DNA of 64,000 nt from Methylocystis echinoides (GTDB lineage: Bacteria > Pseudomonadota > Alphaproteobacteria > Rhizobiales > Beijerinckiaceae). The notes under the pieces were generated by a model. It was given only the letters and a program-made list of their open reading frames with translations. It did not search any database and was not told where the DNA came from. The stretch is from positions 1,502,501 to 1,566,500 of the forward strand of contig NZ_CP156084.1 in assembly GCF_040687965.1 (NCBI RefSeq). Direction: 5' to 3'. Shown here piece after piece: positions 11,004 to 20,248 of this stretch; within the stretch, counting starts at the first letter, position 1, and each line of letters opens with the position of its first letter. The translations under genes and the position numbers were made by a program.

Positions 11004-11019
11004 TGTTTCACGTGAAACA
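11004..11019. promoter_or_regulatory. parS centromere site 2 (mnmE-mnmG gap)
   Basis: A second perfect TGTTTCACGTGAAACA palindrome, in the 55-base gap between the mnmE stop and the mnmG start, 2.2 kb from site 1. Confidence 0.95.
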
Positions 11020-11028
11020 GGCTGCCTG

Positions 11029-12327
11029 CTACTTTCCAATGCAAAAGCGGGAGAAAACCGCGTCGAGCACGTGCTCGACGTCGACGGCGCCGACAATGCG
11101 CCCAAGCGCCCGCGCTGCGGAACGTAAATCCTCCGCCACAAATTCCAAGTCTTTTTCGCGCGCCTCGGCGGCTTCGACCGCGAGAAGGGCCGAGGCCACG
11201 GCGGCGCGGTGCCGCTCACGAATGAACAGAGCGGCGCCGCCGTCGCCCAGTCTCGCCTCGGCCCGCGCCGCAACGGCTGCAAACAGCTCTTCCAGCCCGG
11301 CGCCGGTCGAAGCTGAAATGCCGAGCCAACCTCCGGGGGCGGTAAAAAGATCGCCTTTGGTGGCGATCTTCAAGACCTGCGTCCCCCCCGGGATATGCGC
11401 GGGCTCGGTCTCGCCGCCGGGCGACAGCCACAATAGCAGATCGGCGGTTTCGACCCGCCGCAGCACGCGGTCCACGCCGATCCGTTCGATCTCATCCGCC
11501 GCTTCGCGCAGCCCCGCGGTGTCGATGAAGGTAACCGGGAGACCCTTCAAATCGAGATGGGCCTCGATCATATCGCGGGTCGTGCCGGGGGTCGGGGAGA
11601 CGATCGCGAGGTCACGACGCGCGAGCGCGTTGAGCAGCGTGGATTTGCCGGCGTTGGGCGGCCCCAGCAGCATGACGAGGAAGCCCTCGCGCATCCGCTC
11701 GGAGGCCGGGGCCTCGGCGAGCGCCGCCTGCATCGCGCGGCAAAGCGGCGCGAGGCGCCGGCAGAGCCCGTCGCGGTCGAAACTCCCCACGTCAGCCTCG
11801 TCGCTGAAATCGAGTTCGGCTTCGACGAGCGCCAGAGCGTCGACGAGCGCCGCGCGCCAGTCCTCCACCTGCCGGCGCAAGGCCCCGCCGGCGATGCGCA
11901 ACGCCTGGCGCCGCTGCCCTTCGGTCTCCGCGTCGATGAGATCCGCCAGCGCCTCGGCCTGGGAGAGATCCAATTTGCCATTGGCGAAGCCGCGTCGGGC
12001 GAATTCGCCGGGCTCAGCCGGACGCAGGCCCGGACGGCGCGAGAGCGCCTGGAGCACGGCGTCGACCACCGCCCGGCCGCCGTGAATATGCAGCTCGGCA
12101 TAGTCCTCGCCTGTCGGGGACTGGGGCGCGGGGAAAAACAGCGCCAGCCCCTGATCGAGCGCCTCGCCGTTTTCCGGGTCGCGCAGGGTGACGAAGCGGG
12201 CCTGACGGGCGGCGCCCCGTGCGCCAGTGAACTCCACCAGAACAGTCCCGGCAGCCGGTCCCGAGAGTCGGATCACGGCGATCGCCGCGCGACCCGCCCC
12301 GGAGCCAAGGGAAAAAACCGTATCCAT
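11029..12327 (-). CDS. mnmE: tRNA modification GTPase MnmE (TrmE)
   Basis: G protein that works with MnmG on U34 of tRNA. The 432-residue product has the N-terminal tetrahydrofolate-binding domain ([11 protein letters not shown]), a helical domain split by the G domain, and the G motifs [12 protein letters not shown] (G1), TPGTTRD (G2) and DTAGLR (G3). The C-terminal FSRFCIGK carries the catalytic Cys of the C-[IL]-G-K ending. The neighbouring order mnmE-mnmG-rsmG-parA-parB is the standard origin-proximal run. Confidence 0.96.
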   Translation of the reverse strand: MDTVFSLGSGAGRAAIAVIRLSGPAAGTVLVEFTGARGAARQARFVTLRDPENGEALDQGLALFFPAPQSPTGEDYAELHIHGGRAVVDAVLQALSRRPGLRPAEPGEFARRGFANGKLDLSQAEALADLIDAETEGQRRQALRIAGGALRRQVEDWRAALVDALALVEAELDFSDEADVGSFDRDGLCRRLAPLCRAMQAALAEAPASERMREGFLVMLLGPPNAGKSTLLNALARRDLAIVSPTPGTTRDMIEAHLDLKGLPVTFIDTAGLREAADEIERIGVDRVLRRVETADLLLWLSPGGETEPAHIPGGTQVLKIATKGDLFTAPGGWLGISASTGAGLEELFAAVAARAEARLGDGGAALFIRERHRAAVASALLAVEAAEAREKDLEFVAEDLRSAARALGRIVGAVDVEHVLDAVFSRFCIGK

Positions 12328-12329
12328 GG

Positions 12330-13298
12330 CTAGCCCGCAGAAACCCGCGCAGGCGGATGCGCCTCACTGCCGCGAAGCCGCTGCCGGTAGATGCGGCGGA
12401 AGGCGAGGGTGGGCGCGTCGGTGCGGACGGACGCTTCCTCGCCAGGCGGCGGGACTTCGCCCGGCAGGGACGACTCGACGATCCGCCGGTCCTCGGTGGC
12501 GATACGGCCGTTCATCAGTCGGAACACTGGATGGAGCAGCGGCGAGCGGGCAAAATCCCGGAGAGTGAGCAGCAGCAGCCGGGTCGTCCTGTCGTCTTCG
12601 GGGATGCAGGCCACCATGAGACGCAACAGCTTCCCCGGCGGGTCGATGCAGAGCTCCATGACATTGGGAAAGCGGTAGTCGAGGCTCCCCGGACGCGTCT
12701 CGCCATTGATTTCATTGGAGATATGAAGCCCGTAGGGGCGCTCCTGCAGGAGCATGTCCATCCGCGCGCCCTCAACGAGCCGGCTCAACTCCTTGCCGAT
12801 CGTCCGGCGATGGACATAGGGCAGATGCGGCATGTCGAGCATATTTTCCATCACCCGCGTCCAATGAGCGCGCCAAACGACGGACTGGGCGCACAGCACG
12901 ACCTTGGGGGCGGTAAAACTCTCCGAGACGTCAGGCTCGGTCGGCGGCGCGAAGCCCGTATGGAGCCACACGAGCCCGGCGATCTCGCGCACGGGCAGGG
13001 CGATGGCGCTCAGGGTTTCGAGCTTGGCGTCCGGATTCCAGGGGACGCCGCAATTGCGCCCCGTCCCGTCGAACCGCCAGCCATGGAAGGGGCACTCGAT
13101 CTCGCCCCCCGCCACCCGGCCGAGCGACAAAGCCACGCCCCTATGCGGGCAGCGGTCGATGAGCGCGGCGGCCGTGCCGGCGGGGTCGCGGAAGAGAACG
13201 ACGCGCTCGCCCGCGATCCGGAGCGGGAGCGGCGTCCCGGGTCTCAAATCCCCGGAAAGGGCGACGAAGGTCCAGACATTGGCGAAATTGGCGAACAT
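12330..13298 (-). CDS. Rieske non-heme iron oxygenase, alpha-subunit type
   Basis: An aromatic-ring-hydroxylating-type oxygenase; the substrate cannot be read from sequence. From ATG 13298 the product is 322 residues. The Rieske [2Fe-2S] ligands are the CPHRG and CPFHGW motifs (CxH...CxxH) about 20 residues apart near residues 50-75. The mononuclear iron motif is ENMLDMPHLPYVH (about residues 150-162), the D-x2-H-x4-H arrangement. Length and layout resemble vanillate O-demethylase and related single-component terminal oxygenases. No reductase gene is adjacent. It and the HNH gene separate mnmE from rho. Confidence 0.85.
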   Translation of the reverse strand: MFANFANVWTFVALSGDLRPGTPLPLRIAGERVVLFRDPAGTAAALIDRCPHRGVALSLGRVAGGEIECPFHGWRFDGTGRNCGVPWNPDAKLETLSAIALPVREIAGLVWLHTGFAPPTEPDVSESFTAPKVVLCAQSVVWRAHWTRVMENMLDMPHLPYVHRRTIGKELSRLVEGARMDMLLQERPYGLHISNEINGETRPGSLDYRFPNVMELCIDPPGKLLRLMVACIPEDDRTTRLLLLTLRDFARSPLLHPVFRLMNGRIATEDRRIVESSLPGEVPPPGEEASVRTDAPTLAFRRIYRQRLRGSEAHPPARVSAG

Positions 13299-13333
13299 TC
13301 CGTGCCTAGCGTCCGACGTTGGGGATGGAGGGA

Positions 13334-14284
13334 TCAACCTTTGAAGACATTGCTTCGATGCCATGCCAAGAATTTCGGGTGGGGGCGCAAATCGGGCCTC
13401 TTCGGGACAAGCAGCCGCTCATTCCCGCCGAGGAAGCGGTCAATCGTATCCGGAAGCCGATCTTTCGCGAGGAGCAGCCTGTAATCGTCATCCACTGAGA
13501 TCAGACCCCTGTCGAACATCCAATGGAAAGTTCCCGAGAGCGCCATGCCGTTGCGGACACTGTCGGGCCCACGGTGCTCGACCGGTCTAATATGCGCGGC
13601 CTGAACCTCGGAGCGACCGCCGCCGTTGATTATCTTAACGCCGCACATGGCGCAGGTGTCGAGGTAAGCGTCTTTCACCGCAGCAGCAAATGCCCTGTCT
13701 CTAAACGGCCGCGACGTGAGTTGTTCGATGATCCGACGATCCTGTTCGAGGGGCTCGTCGTAGATAAATTTAGATCCTTCTTCGGAAAAGCCCGGAATCG
13801 GCTGCAAAGGCGCTTCGGGGATGTCTGGCGCTAATCGAAGGCGCGGTTCGGCCCCAATGATGTGACCAAAGCCGGCAGCCCAAATCAAATCGTACTCGGC
13901 GTCGCTCAGATTTCGAACCGCGCGCCCGAATGCGCCCTTGTTCGTCGAGCCGTCCGGCTTCTCAAGACCGGACTCGTAAAAGTGGCTTCCTTCGCGGAAA
14001 TGAACCGGACGCGTGAATTGAAGATAATCCTCTACCTCTGCGAAAAAATGATCCGCGCGTGTCGGATCGGGGGCGACGCGGACGAGACGCGCCGTTGCAA
14101 AATAAACCTGCGCGCCGCCTCGGCTGGCTGGGTCGTTTGAGGATCGCCTCGGCTCGTAATAGACGATCCAGTCGCCGACTGCGCGTTCCACCTGATTCAA
14201 ATAAGTCTTTGGAAAATGATAACGCACCTCGGGGAGGTCGTCATAGGACGACGCGCTCTTCGTGGTGAACACCGCCTTCGTCAT
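13334..14284 (-). CDS. HNH endonuclease with an N-terminal PUA/EVE-like domain, candidate modification-dependent restriction enzyme
   Basis: The 316-residue product has a C-terminal HNH_2-type nuclease: a zinc-like CAMC pair, AAHIRPVEH (first catalytic His), RNGMALS (Asn) and FHWMFDRGLIS (second His) at about residues 213-275. The N-terminal 120 residues (a RYHFPKTYL start, GDWIVYYEPRR, then a LQFTRPVHFRE strand) look like a small beta-barrel of the PUA/EVE kind. Such domains read modified bases and are found fused to HNH nucleases in predicted single-gene type IV restriction systems. The DNA is less GC-biased at third positions than its neighbours, consistent with transfer. No methylase is adjacent. 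The nuclease call is firm; the barrel assignment is inference. Confidence 0.8.
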   Translation of the reverse strand: MTKAVFTTKSASSYDDLPEVRYHFPKTYLNQVERAVGDWIVYYEPRRSSNDPASRGGAQVYFATARLVRVAPDPTRADHFFAEVEDYLQFTRPVHFREGSHFYESGLEKPDGSTNKGAFGRAVRNLSDAEYDLIWAAGFGHIIGAEPRLRLAPDIPEAPLQPIPGFSEEGSKFIYDEPLEQDRRIIEQLTSRPFRDRAFAAAVKDAYLDTCAMCGVKIINGGGRSEVQAAHIRPVEHRGPDSVRNGMALSGTFHWMFDRGLISVDDDYRLLLAKDRLPDTIDRFLGGNERLLVPKRPDLRPHPKFLAWHRSNVFKG

Positions 14285-14380
14285 GGTCTCGCCCGGCGAC
14301 GCTTCAGCCCAAACCCCAAAGCGCAGCTTGTCACCTACTGCGGCGCGCCCGAAGGACAGCGCGCGCCGCAGCTTGGCTCG

Positions 14381-15649
14381 TTAGGTGTTCATCGAATCGA
14401 AGAAGGCCTGATTGCCCTTCGGGGTTTCTCTGAGCTTTCCGAGCAGGAATTCGATGGCGTCGACCGTGCCCATCGGATTGAGGATGCGGCGCAGGACGTA
14501 CATCTTCTTGAGTATGTCGGGCGCGACGAGCAGGTCTTCCTTGCGGGTGCCGGAGCGCGTGATGTCGAGCGCCGGGAAGACGCGCTTGTCGGCGACCTTG
14601 CGGTCGAGAATGATTTCGCTGTTGCCGGTGCCCTTGAACTCTTCGAAAATCACTTCGTCCATGCGCGAGCCGGTGTCGATCAGCGCGGTGGCGATGATGG
14701 TCAGCGAACCGCCCTCCTCGATATTGCGCGCCGCGCCGAAGAAGCGCTTGGGGCGCTGCAGAGCGTTGGCGTCGACGCCGCCGGTCAGCACCTTGCCGGA
14801 TGACGGCACCACGGTGTTGTAGGCGCGGCCCAGACGCGTGATCGAATCGAGCAGGATCACCACGTCGCGGCGATGTTCGACGAGGCGCTTGGCCTTTTCG
14901 ATCACCATTTCGGCGACCTGCACATGGCGCACCGCCGGCTCGTCGAAAGTCGAGGAAATGACTTCGCCGCGCACGCTGCGCTGCATGTCCGTGACTTCCT
15001 CGGGACGCTCGTCGATCAGCAAAACGATCAGATAGCATTCCGGGTGATTGGTGGTGATCGACTGCGCGACGTTCTGCAGCAGCACCGTCTTGCCCGTGCG
15101 CGGCGGCGCGACGACCAGCGCGCGCTGCCCCTTGCCGATCGGCGCGACGAGGTCGATGACCCGCGCGGACAGGTCTTTCTTGGTCGGATCGTCGATTTCG
15201 AGCTTCAGGCGCTCGTCGGGATAGAGCGGCGTGAGATTGTCGAAGGGCACCTTGTGGCGCACCTTCTCGGGATCCTCGAAATTGATGGTGTTGACCTTGA
15301 GAAGAGCGAAATAACGCTCGCCCTCTTTCGGGCTGCGGATCATGCCCTCGACCGTGTCGCCGGTGCGCAGTCCGAATTTGCGGATCTGCGAGGGCGACAC
15401 GTAGATGTCGTCCGGACCCGCGAGATAGTTCGCGTCGGGCGAACGCAGGAAGCCGAAGCCGTCCTGCAGCACCTCCACGACGCCCTCGCCGACGATCTCG
15501 ACGTCGCGGCTGGCGAATTGCTTCAAGATCGCGAAGAGCAGCTCCTGCTTGCGCAGCAGCGACGCATTTTCGACTTCATGCTCCTCGGCAAAAGCAAGAA
15601 GCTCGGCGGCGGACTTTGCCTTCAAGTCCGAAAGTTTGATTTCCCGCAT
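14381..15649 (-). CDS. rho: Transcription termination factor Rho
   Basis: Hexameric RNA-dependent ATPase that ends transcription at C-rich, untranslated RNA. From the conserved [10 protein letters not shown] start at 15649 the product has 422 residues, the standard length; 22 extra in-frame codons to 15715 are ignored. Visible: the RNA-binding cold-shock domain ([15 protein letters not shown]), Walker [13 protein letters not shown] (about 178-189), Walker [11 protein letters not shown] and the secondary-site loops. The hemE-hemJ-rho order next to the origin is conserved in this order. Confidence 0.97.
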   Translation of the reverse strand: MREIKLSDLKAKSAAELLAFAEEHEVENASLLRKQELLFAILKQFASRDVEIVGEGVVEVLQDGFGFLRSPDANYLAGPDDIYVSPSQIRKFGLRTGDTVEGMIRSPKEGERYFALLKVNTINFEDPEKVRHKVPFDNLTPLYPDERLKLEIDDPTKKDLSARVIDLVAPIGKGQRALVVAPPRTGKTVLLQNVAQSITTNHPECYLIVLLIDERPEEVTDMQRSVRGEVISSTFDEPAVRHVQVAEMVIEKAKRLVEHRRDVVILLDSITRLGRAYNTVVPSSGKVLTGGVDANALQRPKRFFGAARNIEEGGSLTIIATALIDTGSRMDEVIFEEFKGTGNSEIILDRKVADKRVFPALDITRSGTRKEDLLVAPDILKKMYVLRRILNPMGTVDAIEFLLGKLRETPKGNQAFFDSMNT

Positions 15650-15808
15650 GTGGGCCTTCGATAAGAGACGAGCGTTCGGAGAGAGGGCAGGGGGATGGGA
15701 ATAAATGTTCCGCACGCCGAGACAGTGCTTCGGCGGTCGACGACTCGACTATCTGCCAGAGGTGAGGATTATTCTCATAAAGGTTTTTTCCGCGCGACGC
15801 AAGCGCCC

Positions 15809-16228
15809 TCAGAAGGGCTTCACGATCGCCATGACGACGATCCCGATCATGAGCACGGTCGGAACCTCGTTGATTGCGCGGAAGAAACGCGAGGAGTGAC
15901 GGTTGGCGTCGCTCGCGAACCGCCGGAGCAGCGCGCCGTCATAAAAATGGGCGCCGGTGAGAAGCAGGACAAGCCCGGCCTTCACATGAAACCAGCCCTG
16001 GGCGAAGGCGCCGGCGTCCGCCGCCATGAACGCTCCGGTGAGCCAGGCGACGACCATCGCCGGGGTCATGATGTAGCGATAAAGCCGCCGCTCCATGATC
16101 TTGAAGGTCTCGGACTGCGGCCCGGACGCCGTCTCCGCGTGATAGACGAACAGACGTGGCAAATAAAGCAGCCCCGCCATCCAGCTGATGATGGCGACGA
16201 CATGCAAGGCCTTGATCCAGAGATACAT
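15809..16228 (-). CDS. hemJ: Protoporphyrinogen IX oxidase HemJ
   Basis: The integral-membrane protoporphyrinogen oxidase used by most alphaproteobacteria that lack HemG and HemY. The 139-residue product has four predicted membrane helices, with the conserved His in WIKALHVVAIISWMAG (about residue 9) and the LYLPRLFVYH segment. It begins one base after the hemE stop with an AGGAG site inside the end of hemE, so the two heme genes are cotranscribed. Rho follows 160 bases later. Confidence 0.93.
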   Translation of the reverse strand: MYLWIKALHVVAIISWMAGLLYLPRLFVYHAETASGPQSETFKIMERRLYRYIMTPAMVVAWLTGAFMAADAGAFAQGWFHVKAGLVLLLTGAHFYDGALLRRFASDANRHSSRFFRAINEVPTVLMIGIVVMAIVKPF

Positions 16229-16229
16229 T

Positions 16230-17270
16230 CTAGCTCCTGCCGAAACCGCGCCTCACCTTGGCGACGAGACGCTCGACATGCTCGATCGGCGTTTGCGGCA
16301 AAATGCCATGTCCGAGGTTGAAAATATGTGGACGACCGTGGAAGGCGTCGAGAATCGTATCGATTTCGCGATCGAGCGCCGAACCGCCGGCGAGCAGCGC
16401 CAGCGGATCGAGATTGCCCTGCAGGCAGACGGTCGAGGCGGTTTCGCTGACGGCCCAGCTGGCGTCGAGCGCCGTGTCGAGCCCATAGCCCTCGGCGCCG
16501 AGCCGGCGGGTCAGCCCCGGAAGCTGCGCGTCCGCGCCGCGCACGAAGGCGATGACCGGCGTCGCCGGGCGCTTCTCCTTCAGCGCCGCGACCATGCGGG
16601 CGATGGGCCTGGCGCACCAGGCCTCGAATTCATTGGCCGGGAGGACGCCCGCCCAGCTGTCGAAAATCTGCACGACTTCGACGCCGGCGTCGACCTGGCG
16701 GGTCAAATAGTCGACCGAGGCCTCGACCAGCCGGTCGATCAGTTGCTGAAACGCCTCGTGGTGCCGGAAAGCGAAGAGGCGGGCGGGTGCCTGGTCGGGC
16801 GTGCCCTTGCCCGCGATCATGTAGCTCGCAACCGTCCAGGGCGCGCCGCAGAAACCGATGAAGGCGACGTCGCCGGGCAACTGCGACTTCACCCGATCGA
16901 TGGTCTCGAAGACGGGCGAGAGTTTCTCCACCTCGAAGGCGCCGAGACGGGCGACGCCCTCGGGCGTCTCGATCGGCGCGAGCCGCGGCCCCTCGCCCGT
17001 CTCGAAAGAGACCGTCTGCCCCATGGCGTCGGGAACGACGAGAATGTCGGAAAAGAGGATCGCCGCGTCGAAGTGGAAGCGCCGAATCGGCTGAAGCGTC
17101 ACTTCGGCGGCCATGGCCGGCGTGTAGCAGAAATCGAGGAAGCTTTTCGCCTGCGTCCGCAGCGCTCGATATTCCGGCAGATAGCGTCCCGCCTGACGCA
17201 TGAGCCACAGCGGCGGGACCTCTTGCGCGACGCCGCGCAGGGCCGCGATCAGGGGTTTTTCCTCGGTCAA
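16230..17270 (-). CDS. hemE: Uroporphyrinogen decarboxylase HemE
   Basis: Decarboxylates the four acetate side chains of uroporphyrinogen III to give coproporphyrinogen. The 346-residue product has the signature PPLWLMRQAGRYLPEYR (about residues 19-35), GPRL, GFCGAPWT and the C-terminal FNLGHGILPQTP. The first usable codon is TTG at 17270: an ATG three codons further up is followed at once by an in-frame stop. It is divergent from maf across the probable replication origin, as in Caulobacter and many Hyphomicrobiales. Confidence 0.96.
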   Translation of the reverse strand: MTEEKPLIAALRGVAQEVPPLWLMRQAGRYLPEYRALRTQAKSFLDFCYTPAMAAEVTLQPIRRFHFDAAILFSDILVVPDAMGQTVSFETGEGPRLAPIETPEGVARLGAFEVEKLSPVFETIDRVKSQLPGDVAFIGFCGAPWTVASYMIAGKGTPDQAPARLFAFRHHEAFQQLIDRLVEASVDYLTRQVDAGVEVVQIFDSWAGVLPANEFEAWCARPIARMVAALKEKRPATPVIAFVRGADAQLPGLTRRLGAEGYGLDTALDASWAVSETASTVCLQGNLDPLALLAGGSALDREIDTILDAFHGRPHIFNLGHGILPQTPIEHVERLVAKVRRGFGRS

Positions 17271-17705
17271 AGCTCACATCTCCCGCATCACTCGGCTCAG
17301 GTCCTTGCAAATGTGACGTAGCCCGAAAGCCCAAAAAATTAAAATCCTTTAAAAAAGGATTGATTTACTTTTTGTTAACCAACGATCGGCAGTGGTTAAT
17401 TTTTGTTAACCTTTTCTCCACAGGGCCGGCCGGGCGGGACGACTCTCCCGCCCGCCCGCCGAGAATCGGGAAGAGCGATAAAAATATTTATTATTCAATT
17501 ACTTACTTCTAGAGCTCGCTGGGGAAAAACCGGGCTCTGAATGTTTATGAGTCTTGAGCCGTCGATTCACGGCGCCGCGTTGGAGATCGGCTTGCCTGTT
17601 GAAAGCCGGTCGTGGATATGCCCAGCTGTCGACAGCGCCCCGTCGAGACGAGCGCGCCGTCCCCGCTTTCCAAAGTTTTTAGCCCTGGCTGTGGATGAGC
17701 CATTC
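17271..17705. other. oriC: Probable chromosomal replication origin (oriC) between hemE and maf
   Basis: A 435-base gap without a credible gene in a window where gaps are usually under 100. It contains AT-rich stretches at 17330-17412 and 17477-17512. DnaA-box-like 9-mers are TTCTCCACA (17414-17422), TGTGGATGA (17690-17698), each one mismatch from the consensus, and the weaker CGTGGATAT (17611-17619). Several TTAAC motifs (17374-17411) resemble CtrA half-sites. GANTC sites occur at 17441-17445 and 17549-17553. Inverted repeats lie at 17343-17361 (AATCCTT/AAGGATT) and 17432-17453 (GGGCGGGA/TCCCGCCC around a GACTC). Position next to hemE and the nearby parABS locus fit an alphaproteobacterial oriC. 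Confidence 0.75.
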
Positions 17706-18332
17706 GTGAGCGAAGCCCCGTCCTTCTCCCTCTGGCGCGCCGACGCGCCGCTGATTCTCGCCTCGAAAAGCGCCGGCCGGCGGCAGGTGCTGGCTCAGGC
17801 CGGCCTGCCCTTCGAATCATGGCCCGCTGACGTGGACGAGCGTGCGATCGAACAGGCGCTCGGTCCTGTCGGCGCCGATTCGGTCGCGCAGGCGCTCGCC
17901 CGCGCCAAGGCGCTTGCCGTCTCGGTCGAGGCGCCGGGGCGTCTCACGCTCGGCGCCGATCAGGTGGCAAGCTGCGGCGAGCGGCTCTTCGGCAAGCCCG
18001 AAAGCATGGAGAAGGCGGCGGCGCTCTTGCGCTTTCTTTCCGGCCGCCGGCATCGGCTGCACGCGGCCATCGCGCTCGCGCGCGATGGCGCGGTGATCTA
18101 TGAGACGGTGGCCCACGCCGATCTCGAGATGCGGCCTTTGAGCGACGCCTTCATCGACGCCTATCTCGCGGCGATGGGAGAGACGGCGCTGACGACGGCC
18201 GGCGCCTATCAGGTCGAAGGTCTGGGCGCGCATCTTTTTCAAGAGGTTGCGGGCGATCACTGGACGATCATGGGCCTGCCGTTGTTGCCGCTTCTCGACG
18301 TTCTGCGTCGCATCGGCGCGCTCGTCGGGTGA
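17706..18332 (+). CDS. maf: Maf/YceF family nucleoside triphosphate pyrophosphatase
   Basis: Maf proteins hydrolyse non-canonical or modified nucleoside triphosphates (dTTP/UTP or m7GTP) to monophosphates. From GTG 17706 the product is 208 residues and starts just before the family opening ([14 protein letters not shown]); the longer in-frame ATG at 17541 would run through DnaA-like boxes and is rejected. Visible: ASKSAGRR (about residues 18-25), the metal-binding GADQV and the [14 protein letters not shown] substrate segment. SxSxxRR fits the family, but the sub-specificity cannot be read. It is followed four bases later by coaE; aroE, often between these two, is absent. Confidence 0.9.
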   Translation: MSEAPSFSLWRADAPLILASKSAGRRQVLAQAGLPFESWPADVDERAIEQALGPVGADSVAQALARAKALAVSVEAPGRLTLGADQVASCGERLFGKPESMEKAAALLRFLSGRRHRLHAAIALARDGAVIYETVAHADLEMRPLSDAFIDAYLAAMGETALTTAGAYQVEGLGAHLFQEVAGDHWTIMGLPLLPLLDVLRRIGALVG

Positions 18333-18336
18333 TCTC

Positions 18337-18924
18337 GTGCTGAAGATCGGTCTCACCGGCTCCATCGGCATGGGCAAATCGACCACGGCGCAGATGTTTC
18401 GCGACGCGGGCGCGCCAGTGCTCGATTCTGACCAGATCGTCCACGATCTTTACCGTGGCGCGGCCGTGGCGCCGATCGAAGCGGCCTTTCCAGGCGTCGT
18501 CGTCGACGGCGTGGTCGACCGCGGGCGGCTTGCCGAACGGGTCCTCGGCGATCCGGACGCCTTGAAGCGGCTCGAAGACATTGTGCATCCGCTCGTCTGG
18601 GCCGCCCGCGATGCGTTCTTGACGGAGCAGGAAGCGAAGGGCGCGCGCCTCGTCGTCTATGACGTGCCGCTGCTCTTCGAGACGGGCGCCGAAAAGAGCG
18701 TCGACGTCATTGTCGTCGTCTCGGCGCCGGAAGATGTGCAAAAAGCCCGCGTTCTGGCGCGACCCGGCATGACGGCGGAAAAATTCGCAGCCATCCTCGA
18801 AAAGCAGGTTCCCGATTCGGAAAAGCGCGCGCGCGCCGATTTCGTGGTGCGCACGGACCAGGGACTCGACGCGGCCCGCGCCCAGGTGCAGGAACTTCTG
18901 CGGACATTGGCGGCGAGAGCTTGA
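18337..18924 (+). CDS. coaE: Dephospho-CoA kinase CoaE
   Basis: Last step of coenzyme A synthesis, phosphorylating the 3'-hydroxyl of dephospho-CoA. The start is GTG 18337, right before the P-loop [12 protein letters not shown] (about residues 5-16); the reading upstream belongs to maf in another frame. The 195-residue product also shows the acceptor-binding [11 protein letters not shown] and the lid region. The stop codon directly abuts the dnaQ start. Confidence 0.94.
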   Translation: MLKIGLTGSIGMGKSTTAQMFRDAGAPVLDSDQIVHDLYRGAAVAPIEAAFPGVVVDGVVDRGRLAERVLGDPDALKRLEDIVHPLVWAARDAFLTEQEAKGARLVVYDVPLLFETGAEKSVDVIVVVSAPEDVQKARVLARPGMTAEKFAAILEKQVPDSEKRARADFVVRTDQGLDAARAQVQELLRTLAARA

Positions 18925-19653
18925 ATGCGCGAAATTGTCTTCGATACCGAAACCACCGGCCTCGATCCGGCGCAGGGCCACCGCGTCGTCGAGATCGGCG
19001 CGGTCGAGATTTCCAATCTCATCCCGACCGGCCGCATCTTCCACGCTTATATCGACCCCGAGCGCGACATGCCGGAGGAGGCCTTTCGCGTTCACGGCCT
19101 CTCGCGTGAATTCCTGCTGCAGCACCGGAAGTTTCGCGAGATCGTGGCGGAATTCGTCGATTTCATCGAGGACAGTCCGCTCGTCGCCCACAACGCCGAA
19201 TTCGACGTGCGCTTCCTCAACGCCGAATTCGCTTTGCAGAAATTGCCGGCGTTGTCGCCCGCCCGCATTATCGACACGCTCGCCATGGCGCGGCGGCTTC
19301 ACCCCGGCAGTCCGGCGTCGCTCGACGCGCTCTGCCAGCGTTACGGCGTCGATCTATCGCGGCGCGACAAGCATGGCGCTTTGCTCGACGCCGGGCTCCT
19401 GGCGGAGGTCTATGCCGAGTTGCGCGGCGGACGGCAGGCGGCGCTGTCGCTTGCAACCGTCGGCGTCGCGCGTCGCGCGCAAATCGGAAATGATCTGTTG
19501 CGCGCGCGGCCGGCCCCGCTTCGAGGCCGTCTGACCGCGCTCGAGGACGAGGCGCATCGCGCCTTCCTGTCCACGCTCGGGAAGGCCGCCCTCTGGGACA
19601 AATATCTGCCGCAGATTGAAGAAAGCGGAGAGCAACCGCCCTCCGCCGCTTGA
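18925..19653 (+). CDS. dnaQ: DNA polymerase III epsilon subunit (3'-5' proofreading exonuclease)
   Basis: Proofreading subunit of the replicase. The 242-residue product has the DEDDh exonuclease motifs: DTETTGLDP (motif I, about residues 7-15), HNAEFDVRFLN (motif II) and HGALLDAGLLAEVY (motif III, His and Asp). A C-terminal tail of about 60 residues should bind the alpha subunit. It abuts coaE without a gap, in the usual maf-coaE-dnaQ origin-flanking operon. Confidence 0.95.
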   Translation: MREIVFDTETTGLDPAQGHRVVEIGAVEISNLIPTGRIFHAYIDPERDMPEEAFRVHGLSREFLLQHRKFREIVAEFVDFIEDSPLVAHNAEFDVRFLNAEFALQKLPALSPARIIDTLAMARRLHPGSPASLDALCQRYGVDLSRRDKHGALLDAGLLAEVYAELRGGRQAALSLATVGVARRAQIGNDLLRARPAPLRGRLTALEDEAHRAFLSTLGKAALWDKYLPQIEESGEQPPSAA

Positions 19654-19674
19654 GTCTCCGTTCGCTCCGCGAAC

Positions 19675-20163
19675 TTAAGCGTTCGCCGTTCCCTGCTGAC
19701 CGGCGGCTTCGGCGGCCTTTTGCTGATAGAGCGCGACGAAATCGATGGGGTCGATGTAGAGCGGGGGGAAGCCGCCGTTGCGCGTCGCCTCCGCCACGAT
19801 CTGGCGCACGAAGGGGAAAAGCAGGCGCGGGCATTCGATCATCACGATCGGATGGACCTGCTCCTGGGGGATATTAATGAGGCGGAACACGCCGCCATAT
19901 TCGAGGTCGAGCTTGAACAGCACGTTGGGACCGTCGCCGGCCTTGGCGTCGAGCGTCAGCGACACTTCGAAATCGGTGGGCGCGAGCTGTTTGGCGTTGA
20001 CGTTGACCTGAATGGAAATGTCAGGCGCCTTCTGCTGCGGCCCGAGCGAGTTCGGCGCATTGGGGTTCTCGAACGAAAAATCCTTCAGATATTGCACGAG
20101 CGCATTGAGGGCCGGCGCGCCCCCCGCCGCAGCGTTGGCGCCATTTCCATTTGTGTCGGTCAT
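19675..20163 (-). CDS. secB: Protein-export chaperone SecB
   Basis: Tetrameric cytosolic chaperone that keeps preproteins unfolded and hands them to SecA. The 162-residue product has the typical alphaproteobacterial low-complexity N-terminus (NGNGANAAAGG), the [13 protein letters not shown] opening of the fold, [13 protein letters not shown] and the conserved [32 protein letters not shown] block. It is convergent with dnaQ, 21 bases apart, and downstream of fxsA. Confidence 0.97.
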   Translation of the reverse strand: MTDTNGNGANAAAGGAPALNALVQYLKDFSFENPNAPNSLGPQQKAPDISIQVNVNAKQLAPTDFEVSLTLDAKAGDGPNVLFKLDLEYGGVFRLINIPQEQVHPIVMIECPRLLFPFVRQIVAEATRNGGFPPLYIDPIDFVALYQQKAAEAAGQQGTANA

Positions 20164-20248
20164 CTGAGGGATCTCCAGCCTTGCGCTGACAAGAAAAAAA
20201 GCCGCGCCCGCCTAACACGTCTGCCTCTCGCGAACAAGGCTGCGGCGC

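Noticed and set aside
10974-11282. An N-terminal extension of MnmG
   Set aside because: It runs across parS site 2 and into mnmE; homologues start at [15 protein letters not shown].
17541-17705. An ATG-initiated longer Maf
   Set aside because: The added 55 residues have no match to the Maf fold and cover DnaA-like boxes in the origin; the family start is just after GTG 17706.
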